Positions 35,607 to 47,600 of a stretch of DNA of 64,000 bases are shown here, in pieces. Source of the stretch: Anisus vortex (Eukaryota; Mollusca; Gastropoda; Planorbidae); the NCBI GenBank assembly GCA_949126835.1, contig OX421507.1:15600202-15664201 (forward strand), in the 5' to 3' direction. The translations under genes were made by a program, and so were the position numbers. Within the stretch, counting starts at the first letter, position 1. Every line of letters begins with the position of its first letter. Below the pieces are notes generated by a model. That model worked only from the letters and a program-made list of their open reading frames with translations, was not told the DNA's origin and made no database searches.

Positions 35607-38600
35607 ATGAGGTGGATGAGACTTTTAAGATCCAGTAGTGGATGGGAGCCAGTCTCTAACACTGATATCCATGATGAAACAGGCTTGGATGATTTGATGA
35701 GAATGGCAAGTGGCGAGTATCAAGACAATGAAAATGCTGAAAATGGCATTCACCCAAACAACAGTTGCAATCAGAATCTCGAGGAGCCAGTATTTCGCCA
35801 GACTAACGGGGCAACATCCGTGCCTTTGCAGCCATCTCCTTCACCGTCAACATCATTACTCAAGTTTCCACAGTGCAGGTGGTACCTCATTCTTTTAGCC
35901 ATATTTGTTTCATTGGCCTATATTGGCCTCAATGTTGGCCTTGGCTATTATGGAATATTTGTCTACAAGCCAGACCTTCTTGTCATAGACAAATCTGTCA
36001 AATCTTTCAGTATACCAAACCATGAAGCCTACATTCACTATGAATCTTTCATGTTAGCCAAGAAAAATGTTATAGTCAGGAATCGGAGGAGCGCGGATAA
36101 AGCACCTCCGGTAACAAAATACAACCGTGGTGATGATTCCTTTTTGCACGAAAATTCTCCCACAAATATATCTCTAAGTTTAAATAGGTCAAAGTTTAAA
36201 GTGCCAGTGTTTTCTAAAAAACAGGAAGATAGTACATTTCCTACTTTCTTTTCAATGCCGGAATCTCAGAGCCAAGGCTCAGCATTTTCATTGAACAGTC
36301 TCTACAGACGATTCAGAAGGTCTTCAAATGAAATACTATGTAATTATGAATATCAGAGTAAAGCCAGGTGGAAGCTGCACGTGGTATACTTGGCTCATGG
36401 GGACGATGATATAAATATGTTTACTAAAGAAAGGCTCGAAACAGCCCACGAGATAGAGAAGAAGATAATTCAACACCCAGAGTTCATCAATTTTTGTCTG
36501 CGTGACACGAATTTACAGAAATCTATTCCAGCCATTCAAAACATGCAAGGTTGTGTGCCTCCGAACTCCCTGTTGACATATTTCTTCCCATCCCAAGACG
36601 TGCAAGGCAAGATATACTACGATGAGATGGGAACCACTATTGGAGATATTGACAGTGCTCTTAAGTTGGCCATGAACCACGAGTCATTCTACTATTTTGT
36701 GGACGATAAAATCAACAAAACCTACCAAAAAAGCCAGCTGCTGAGAACAGAAATTTTGTTTGGAGCCCCCCTACAAGGTTTGTGCAAGAAAAATTTAACT
36801 ACATATAGTATATATATGACTAAACTATTGAAAGATTGCATTTAGCTTAAAGTCAATCTCATTGACATGTCTACTTATCTGTACTGTTGAATAATATTTT
36901 TCAGGTTTTTGTTTTGAAGAGAAAACTAAAAAGGAGCAAGATGACAAATTCAGAAGCTTTATCGTGACCTATATAGAAATGCTGTCCAAAGCATCCACCG
37001 AGTGAGTTCTTTTCCTTTTTGAAGCATAGTTTCCCCTGTTCACATTGAAAATAATGTACAAGTTTTTTTATGTATTTAAACATTATAAATCATTTTGTTT
37101 TCCAGAGCACTTATAACAAATGAAGCGAGTTTTTTCTATTAATTTTGTATTATTTTTATTTTGTCAATTTCAGCAAAGTTCATGTTTTATATGGTGGGAA
37201 TGAAATATTCGATTACGAGGTGACGACAACATTTTGGAACGATGTCCGCCTGGCCATCATCTCACTGGTTTCTATATTTGTACTAATGCTGGTGCTGTCA
37301 CTGTCACCCTTCCTCACCATTGTTGGCATGGTGGTCATTGGGCTGAGCTTCCCCATATCCTTGTTTTTTTACCGGGTTGTGTTTGGCATCAATGCTCTAG
37401 GCATCCTCAATGGAGCAGCTGCCTTTGTGATTATTGGTATAGGTTAGTGCAGTTATTTTGCCACCTTATAATATATTATGTTACTATATTACCTACTGCC
37501 ATTTTGTTTAAGCAGACTGGTCCCATTTTTAAATGAAAGGAACTTTTTGAAAAGAAGAAATTTGTGAATACAATTGAAATTACTGTGATTTCATATAATA
37601 CAACTCATCTTTTATTTATTTTTAATGTACTGTTTGTTAAGACACTACAATTTAGAAAGAGATCTTATGATCTTTTTATTATTTATATTGTAATAAGTTT
37701 ATTTTATAATTCATAATAGATGTATTTATAATCTATGAAGGCATTTTCTGTTAAATATGAAAAAAAAAGTATTTCCTTTAGGATTTCAAAACTTTGTTGA
37801 CATGATGTATGATCCATTTTCATGTTTCTCTATGCAGGCGTGGATGATGTTTTTGTATTTATCAATATCTACCGTCAAGCCGCTCACCTGCAGGGCGTTA
37901 TTCAGAAGATTAAATACACAGTGAGAGTTGCAGGTGTGGCGACTTTCTTCACTTCCTTCACCACCGCAGCTGCCTTTGCCGCCAACTTGGCCTCCTCTGT
38001 AAGTTTCGTTCTACTGCCCTGTTAATGCTTATCTAGTATACACCTGGCTTGACTTTTAGTTTTGGTCAGGCCAGGAAGTTACTTTATCAGATCTGAAAGA
38101 CATACCAGTATGCACTCACCTGTGATAGGTAATGTAAATTAAAAAAAACAACAAGGCAGCTGGTTGTTTGCCTAAGGAGTAACTTAATTCTTCCTCAGCT
38201 GCCACACAATAAAGGAGAACTTTAGTAGGAACTTTTTTTTTATTCTAGCCTTTACGGACAGAGTAATTGTATATAAGTTAAACAAATTCTTGCTATGATA
38301 AGCTTAACTCTTTCTTTACGTTACGCCGCACACTGCGTCATAGGTTTTTTTGTTGGCTACGTTAAGCGTAGCCTGCGTCATCTGTGGTTTGTTTCGTTTT
38401 ATCATTAGTTAAGCATTTACAATTAACTATTTTACATGCATTTATAGAATCTTTGGTCCAGAAGAGTTCCAACTTCCTTTATAAATAGTTTTACACTGAA
38501 AGAAGCGTGGTTTTGTGTTGTTGTTTTACATTTTTCATCGATCAAGTAGTGTAAACAAAAAAACAGCTGATCAAAATGGTGGATTACCAAGCTTATATAA

Positions 38601-41600
38601 GCATTGGGGGTTGTAATAGTGGCTCTAAAAGTGTTTAAATACGATGTTTAACTGCAGAGAAAGCTAGTAGTATAAGTAGTAGTAGTAGTTAGTAGGCTAG
38701 TGTTTTAAATGAGTTGGATGAAATAATACGATGATTATTTACCGGACTTTATGGTAATGTTTGCCGATTCGGGTGAGGAGTATTTTCCTCTATCACCAAC
38801 AACAGTAAAAACTTATCAGACCTCTAAATAAAAAAGAATATACTAGCACTACAATATAAATAAGGTATAATTTACCATCTACCTTCTAGGCTTAGGCCTA
38901 GGCCTACACTAGTAATCCTGAAAATAGTTATATTATTATAGATTCAAATTAATCAAATGGTATGGGTCATAGTGTTTCTAAAGATCAAAGAAATAATTTC
39001 CCTTTTCACAATTTCAAGAGTGAGGACTAATAAATTCATAACTTTTTCATTTTTATAAATATTGCAAAGAAACTTTCCTCACTTCTTGGATATATATTTT
39101 TATATTGTTCTTAAAAAAATGAAGACATTTGGATTAATACAAAATGACTTACGAAGTGGTGAGTTGAAAATATTTTTTTTTTATTTTTATGTTTTCATTT
39201 ACAATATTCTTTATATTATCCGTAATATACACACCAGATAAATTCCAATCATATTTCAATTGATCTAATTAAATTCTCCTTTCAATTTGCTAAAGAATAA
39301 TATAAGACATGACAGGTTTGTTATTGAAGTATATTGTCTATGACAGGTTTAATGCATCAGGTATAGATTTTTTTTTTACTCTTATTTTTCTCTCCGTTGG
39401 GTTGATAAACCGTACCGTAAAGAAAGAGTTAAAAAGCTGAAGCAATTAAAAAAACAACACCAGCCCAGTATAACTTTCTAGTTTTAATGATAAGTGCGCC
39501 ATTCCATTAAGTTAAATGTCAACAATATATTTGTTTAGTTATTTATGTTTGGACATGTTGGTGTCCACTGTGGCCTTTTTGTTTGCAGTGATGCTGGCCT
39601 ATGGGACGCTGAGGTCTAGCTTTTGAAAGTGTATTTTTATTGCCATTCCAGATTTCTCAGGCTCAAATCTGTATCAAACTGTTTTCTCATCTGAGAGTGT
39701 CCCATCTCTGATGAGTACCTGATATCTGGTGTGGGAATAAATGTGCCTGGGCATTTGTGCCAGTTACCTAATCCCCCTGTGTTCAGTGACTAATGAAACT
39801 GAAGAACTTTACCATTTGGATCAAAAGTAGTCAAAGAGGTTACTTTACTTACTTACTGATATTATATTACTTATGGGACTTCCATAAAATGAAAATCTTA
39901 AAAGAAATGCTTTCATCAGGTAATTTTCTGTATTAAGAGATCTGCAGCTCCTATCCTTTTTTTTTCTCCCAAACTCCCATTACCATCATCCCTTGATAAG
40001 AATGATCACTTTGAGGTAAAAGTGCTCCTTCCACCTGTCATAAACCAACAAGCTGCAATCAATGGTTTTAAATTTAACTCTCATTTATTATTTGGGGCAC
40101 ACTTGAAACTCCGCTGCATAAAGCTTATCTAGATCATCTTGTTTTCAGATACCTGCGGTCCATGACTTTGGTCTGTTCATGGCCCTGATTGTCTCGGCCT
40201 GTTGGATCTCTGTGTTCTTCCTCATGCCCCCGGCGCTATACCTTTACGCCTGTTTCTTTGAGCCCCTGGAGAACTTCCTATACTCGTAAGTCTCAACTGT
40301 GTGACGGACTAAACTGTGTGACATAAGTTCTCAACTGTGTAACGTAAGTCTCAACCGTGTGACGTAATTCTCAACTATGTGACGTAAGTTTCAACTGTGT
40401 GACGGAATAAGCTAAGAAAGCTGGCATTGAAATGAGAAACAGTTGAATTAGAATGTGAAATTATAATTATAAGTTTGGTTTTGTTTTTTGTTTTTTTAAA
40501 TTCTGGTTTATGTAAAGTAACTTTTGCTACTGTGATACTTATTTCTACCCTTAAACATTAACCTGTAGAAATATACTTATTAAAACCTCAAATGAAATAC
40601 AACAACAACACAAGCATCATATGACCTTGTTTCAATCTGAGCACCCACGGGTCTGCTACTAACTTGTTAAATGACCATTTATGTTCACCACACCAATCTC
40701 TTGGCAGCTTTTATTTACCCTGTGATATGGGTGGGGCTTAGGGCACAACCTTTTATCCTCAGCTTTTCTAGGTCCAGTTCTATTTTTTTTCTTATTTAAA
40801 ATATAGATGTTTTTTTTTTTTTGGGGGGGGGGGGGATGGGGGTCTAGTTAAATTAATATTATAAGACAGGACACAGCAACATGTTCAGTACCAATATTGT
40901 TAAAGAAAAAATAGTACACTTTAGTGAAATGTGTTGGGTAGTCGCTCGTGTTTTCCTTGTCATAACAGTTTTCTGTTAGTTTTGATTTCTTTTAAAGTGC
41001 ATCAGCCTTCACACCCTTGTCAAGGAAAAAAAAAGTCTTTGTTTATTCTTCTGTGACCTCTGAACTTGGTCATGGCTCTGTGATTTCTTTATGTATGCCC
41101 TGACCTATATCAGAAAATGTATTGGGTTAATGCAATTGAATAGTAGGGCTTGGTAAACTTGCATGCAAATGAGTGTAACAGATCACTGTGAACTTGTTGT
41201 TGTGTCGTCTTTGGTTAGAGTTTCGAGCTTTTAGCCTATGGGTTCTGGGTTAAAATGACAGGTCTTTTTGTTCTCCTTTTGTTCATGGCAGATCTCCTAC
41301 AATGCTCACAAATCTGATTAGTTTCTAATTTGAATTTATAAAACTATACCTTAGGTACTTAAATTGACTATACCATTAGACTACTTTTTAGACAATACCA
41401 TTTAGACTATACTTATTTAGACTTTACTTGTTTAGACTATACCATAAGACTATACCTATACCATTATACTATACAATAAGACTATATTTATTAGACAATA
41501 CCATTAGTATATACTTTTTTAGACTATACCATAAGACAATATCATAAGACTATACCACTAGTTCTATACCATTAGACTATACCATTAGACTGTACCATTA

Positions 41601-44600
41601 GACTATATTATTAAGACTTTAACATTAGACTTTCAAAGAGTTAACATGAGTGATTTAATGGCATAAAATGGAATTGATATTCACTTGAGCTTATCTTTAA
41701 GTCGGAAAAATTGAGACTTGTACATGATACATGAGCATTTGCTGTAAAACAGTTTTGTCTAGTTACCGATATTGTTGAATAAATGAGTGAGAACATTTCC
41801 ATGAAAGTAATCTTCTTTATAGAAGGAGCGTCTGTAATGTATAAGATAAGATAAGTAACATACCAACAGTAAAATAACCAGTCACATACACATTATCTGA
41901 GTCACCTCCCCTCCTTTCATATACATTGCAGGCTGCTCTGCTGTTGTTTTTACCAGAAAGTTGAAACACCCCAAACCCCATTGGAGAGCTACACTCAGCA
42001 CCTGGCCAGTGTAAACAGAGTTTATGAAGATGACGATGTTCCCATGTTGAACATTGAAGGTAGGGCACCTGACTATACTCATGGGTAAGGAGAAAGTTGG
42101 CATGGGCTTAGTGCCAGGACTAAAGAAATTCTGGATAATTCTGTTTCACTAGCCCAATGGATTAACAGGATCTTTTGACTACTACCTACTGCTGCATAAG
42201 AGAAACGTGAAATTTGTGTGTACTTTTTCAATCTGTGAGGCTTTGGGAGGCTAATTGACCCGCTTCCTGTCATCCTATTGAGCTGAAACTTGACACATAG
42301 ACTTATTACTAATGAAAACAGATTCTTTCAAATTTTCAGCCCAACTTAAACTCCCCTCCCCCCCACCAATAAAGAGTTGTTCCTATATTGTTTTTCAAGG
42401 GGAAATAATAAAAAAAAGTAGTTTTTCTCTATAAAAAAAAACACCTAGATTTTTATGGGTAATTTAATAAAAAATTTTGGATTTAATTTTTGATAGAACA
42501 AAACAAAAAATATATTTTTTTTTTCTTTTCTTTCTAAAGCAGGAAATAATCAAGAACAAAGTCGGGATCAGTGTGACGATGAAATGCTGTTGATGGACGA
42601 CCCTTATGCCACAGTGGGCGGAAGACTTCTACTGGTCTCTGATAGTGAAACTGGTGAGGTTTGACCCTTTGAAACTTATACATTAAAAGTAGCACTTCAT
42701 AAATACCTTTTTTAGTAAAGACATCTATAGTTTACCAGTTTCTTTATTGTCACTAACTGGGGACAGTTTAGTCACAGTACTCTAAGGAATTATTTGTACT
42801 ATAATGCCTGGTTGCATTTTCTTTTTTAACTGATGTCAATCTCTAGTAAAATGCTTTTATTTAGCTATTATAGCATGGTACCATGCGCTTGAGCTAACAA
42901 AACTATCCCATAGTTTTGGCCAACAGGTACACCCGAGAGCTGGTCATAGGCAAATATGACTCCCTCAGCACTTCCCTTCTTTATATGCATGGCATTTGTC
43001 ATAAATCCAGCCTGAGAGAAATGTCATTTGGGGGCGGAAAAAGCATTGACTCCAGGATAGTGTTTCACAGGCAGCTTCCATAGTCCTCTCAGGATGCAAG
43101 AAGATGTTATAATCCTAAAATTGCTGACTTGACCCAAAGTTTAATTGGAAATTTCCATTTTTTTCTAATTGTTTTTCACTCTCCTTCACACACACTATAA
43201 TACATCCTATCTGATACATGTTTGTTCATTTCCCAGACACCCACGAGCAGGAAGCAGTAGCGCAAGCTGATGTTGATGATGGCAGCAATGAGAATATGTG
43301 TGTTGGGAGACTGATCCATAAGTTTCTCTTGTTTCTCACTGACAGGCTTGTAATACCTGGCAGATATATAATCATTGGTGAGAGAATTTCTAGCCAACTT
43401 GCTAAATGTACTTACTAATTTTTATTAAAAGGGTGAAGAGAAAACATTAAATATTAACTAGGGCCTACTCCTAAATAGGACTTCACTTGATTCATAAAAA
43501 GGTTGTTAACTGTCTTAATATCTGGATTAGTTGGGGAAATGTAGATGCAAGTGGGCTTTGTACTGGCCTTGCAAACCCCTGGTATGGCCTTAGAAACTTG
43601 TGAACACTGCTACACAGGCTGTATACATCAAATAAGTCAGACTGGGCTACTTTACTTTTTTTAAAAATATTTTGATAGAAAATGTACTACTCCTCTTGCA
43701 AAATGTATCTAGTCATTAGACCATTCTCTGAAAAAGTCTGTTAAGTGTGAAATTTAAAGAAATTCAAACTGACTTCAGACTTTAAAATTGTGTGTACAGG
43801 GGATGTAGAGTTGTATGCAAGTAATTGGGAGTCCAAAAATCTCACAAGCTCTTTCTTACAAGCCTAGTTTTATTTACAGATTATCTGATAGTTATTATTA
43901 TTTTAAAAAATTTAGTTTATGGAATAATTTCTCATATTATAATGTGTACTATTTAATGAATTAAAATGTATGTCCTGCAATCACTTGTGTTTGAAGTAGC
44001 TTTTGATAATTTTTTAACACAACAACACAATGCCATTTACATGCATTGCAATGTTGATCTTTGCATGTTAGTTGTCTTTGGTTTTAACACATAAATCCCC
44101 CCCCCCCCCCCCTGCTTGTTGCCAGCCATCGGTGTTGCCCTTTTGATAACCAGCTGTGTACTGATGGCCCGTCTGCAGCCGTCCACTCACCCGCCCCAGC
44201 TGTTTCGACCAGACACTAACATTCAGCAGCTGCTGGACCTGAAAGCCAACTTCAGCTTCATTGATGCCTTGCAGTGTGACCGTTGCTCAGGCCTTTATAA
44301 TGTGAGTAGAAATGTTGGACTTACAAATAAGTTAATTAAAAACATGTATAGAAAATTGATCACAATAACCACACATAAAAAGTAATTATCTCCTTTTAGA
44401 CCATGTCGGTCCATAGATCTAGTGGAACAGCATATTTATCACTTACTGTGGTATAGCTTGTAAAGGGGGGTTGTGTGGCCAGCACAATGCTCAGCGGACT
44501 TTACTTTCTATAATCAATGGCAGGTATCCATCAGTTCTAAAGAAACTCAAGGAAAGCCCTAACCTGGGAATTATTCTGACATTTTTACCTGGCTTCTAAC

Positions 44601-47600
44601 CCAAGACCATCAGAATGGAAATTCAACATGTTCTTACTAGGTCCCACTCCTGATAGAACATGATGGAAAGAAATACCATTCTATAAAGAAATCGTACCTT
44701 CTTAAAGATACCCTGTCAATGTTAAAATTTTGAAAACTTTATAAGTTATTTATATTTATAGTTAATTAACACAAATACAATCTTAATGCAAAAAATACTA
44801 TGCTTTAATACATTGTCTTTAAGTTAATATCATTCTTAGAAATCACTTTGAGTTTTTCATTTTTTCATTTTTATCGAACTATTAACATTTTTGGTGGAAA
44901 GTTTACTGTGTATACTTATAGCCACATATATGCCTTGCATGCTTTCAGTTGAATCAGAGTGCTGGAAGCATCAACACTAACCGGCCCAACATCATATTTC
45001 AAACAACGCCAGCGCAGACGCAGGCCACCAACACGAGACCTGAGGGTGAGTCTAGCCAGGAAACTGTACGCAGGCTGAGCTCGACTCTGTCCTCATACAG
45101 TCAGCAGAGTGACTCGGTATTGATTAAGATGGTTACCCTAACGTTACTCAAGCTGATCAATGCTTTTTCAGCCCCAGAGGACACTCCCAGAGCATCATCA
45201 CCCTTTCCTCAGTACACCACCCGACCTGCCCCGACGACTGGTTGGATGATTACGACAAGGCCTCGGCCTGAAATGACCACTAGGCCAAGGCCGCTGCCTA
45301 GAACAACGGAGAGAGAAATAGAAGATAAACCAATAAGAACGACTCCTCGACGCATTACTGGTAAATTTAAATGTCACAATTTGTTTTGAAATCGTTTTGT
45401 AAATATATTTCATTAGGTTTTGTTATAAATTCTTGTATCCTTACATGAACTATTAAAGCTGGTTATAAACTTAGGTTTAATTTGCTAATACCCAATGTCA
45501 GTTCTTTTTCAAATCCATGAGCTATGCCACTAAACAAAGTAACAAATTATATAAACAAGAGGTTTTCTTATCTTGTCTATATTACAGAGCTCCTTCTATA
45601 AAGAAGATTTTTGCATTTTTATCAGAGTCCTTATTGATGTTGAGTTACTGGTTTTCCTCGTGTGTTCAGACAACCCGAGTACTTACGTGCATTTGTTCTT
45701 GCATAAGGGATAATAAAAGTGTTTTTTATCCGTCTGCTTATCTGAGCATTGCAACAGGTTATTATTGGGTTGTATTTCTAAATTAGAATTCAATGTCTTG
45801 CTCTGTGCCCTTCTGTCCTCTAGTGTTTCTAGGTTTAGTTATTTAACTATTGATACTCTTGTCAGTTTTTAAACAGAACCATTAGATAGTTAATTAGTCT
45901 TTCCCACAACTAGTCAATTTCAGCAGTAAATCTCATTAAAGAAAATTCATGACCATACTAGCTCAATTAAGTTGAATTAGTCAAGCAAAGTCTAGTATTG
46001 GATTAGTTACTGTGCAGCTGTAAAGCTAGAAAGCTATTGAGAGTGCATTGTCCTGCGGTTAGTTCACGGGACTGTCATCCGACACGGCGGGGGTTCTTTC
46101 CCTGCCGCCGACCGATCCCTGCCGCAGGAGTTTTGGCCTAGTGGACGTAATAAACTTCTATCTAGATGGAATGTCTGTAAATTTATAAGTATAACATAGA
46201 GAGATAAAAAATATTCACATGTCCAGTTCTTAGGCTGTTAGAGCAATGCTGTGTTATTAATATGCAGACAATAAAGAAATTGATTGACCTTTTTTCTTCA
46301 ATCTCTACAGATGGCGGCACTCAGAAGGTTCTGCCAGTGAAAGAAAATTTTAACCCCTGCACTCAGCAGTCGTGTAATAATTTGAAAGACAGACCGCTCC
46401 TGGAGTCTGGGGCCTCTGTCTATGTTGTGTTCGGAGTCAGTGGCGTGGATAGGTCCAAAGAGGATGTGGGTCATGTGCTGGACCAATACAAGGTCAGGGT
46501 CATTTACTGATCAGGATTCACATTTCCTGTTTTGATGTCTTGTTATATTTGTCCCCCTATCACAGGCACTCCAAGGGACAGCACATTATATAGTTATAAT
46601 GGAGGGCTACGATCTTTTTCCCAGGTCTGAAGGGTGTCCCTGTTTTTACCCAGATCTGATGGGTAGTTGGGGACTTTAGTTGGGGAAAAGAAAAGGGCAG
46701 CTGAACATTGTGCTATCCAGGCTATCCCCTAGTATGCAGTGGCCACGGAAACTGGTGAATGCTGTTTCACTGGCCCTATAGAATGAGTTGTTTTACGGAG
46801 GCACTTTACCTAATTTTTTATACTATGTGCTTGGACTAACAACTTGTGTGTTCAATGCTGGAACTAGCAACTTGTGTGTTCAATGCTGGAACTAACAACT
46901 TGTGTGTTCACTGCTGGAACTTACAACTTGTGTGTTCAATGCTGGAACTAACAACTTGTGTGTTCAATGCTAGAACTAACAACTTGTGTGTTCAATGCTG
47001 GAACTAAAAACTTGTGGGTTCAATGCTGGAACTAACAACTTGTGTGTTCAATACTGGAACTAACAACTTGTGTGTTCAATGCTGGAACTAATGAATTGTG
47101 GGTTCAGTGCTGGAACTAACAACTTGTGTGTTCAATGCTGGAACTAACAATGTGTGTTCAATGCCGGAACTAACAACTTGTGTGTTCAATGCTGGAACTA
47201 ACAACTTGTGTGTTCAATCACCTCACAGAGCACAGCCACTTTCAACCCAGAGTTCTCTAAAGCCTTTGACTTCAGTCGTGTGAACTCCAACGTAACAGTC
47301 TACCTGAGGGAACTGTGCATGGTGTGTCAATACCTGTCGAACTACAGCGACCTTGTGAAACCAGGCAGTGCTCAGTGCTTTCCCAGGTTGAGTAGTTTGA
47401 GTAAGCTGTGTTCATTTAATATTTTTCTAGTTTCCTTAGAAAATGTAAGTTTCATTCGCAAAATTAGTTGATTGGAACAGTTTGTTTGTTATGTCATAAA
47501 GGATTATTTTTAAACAATGATTATTATTGATAGTTTTTGAATAAATTTGTTGATGTAATTTTTAATGCAAAATTTGATTATTGGTCCTATTGATGATTGT

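Noticed and set aside
46832..47219. CRISPR-like direct repeats
   Set aside because: 28-bp units are contiguous with no spacers, in a eukaryotic intron; it is a minisatellite.
47229..47386. DISP3 exon 12 ending at 47386 (CCCAG|GTTGAG)
   Set aside because: That donor gives the wrong phase for the next exon, which would then meet a stop; the donor at 47400 (TTTGA|GTAAGC) is stronger and in phase.
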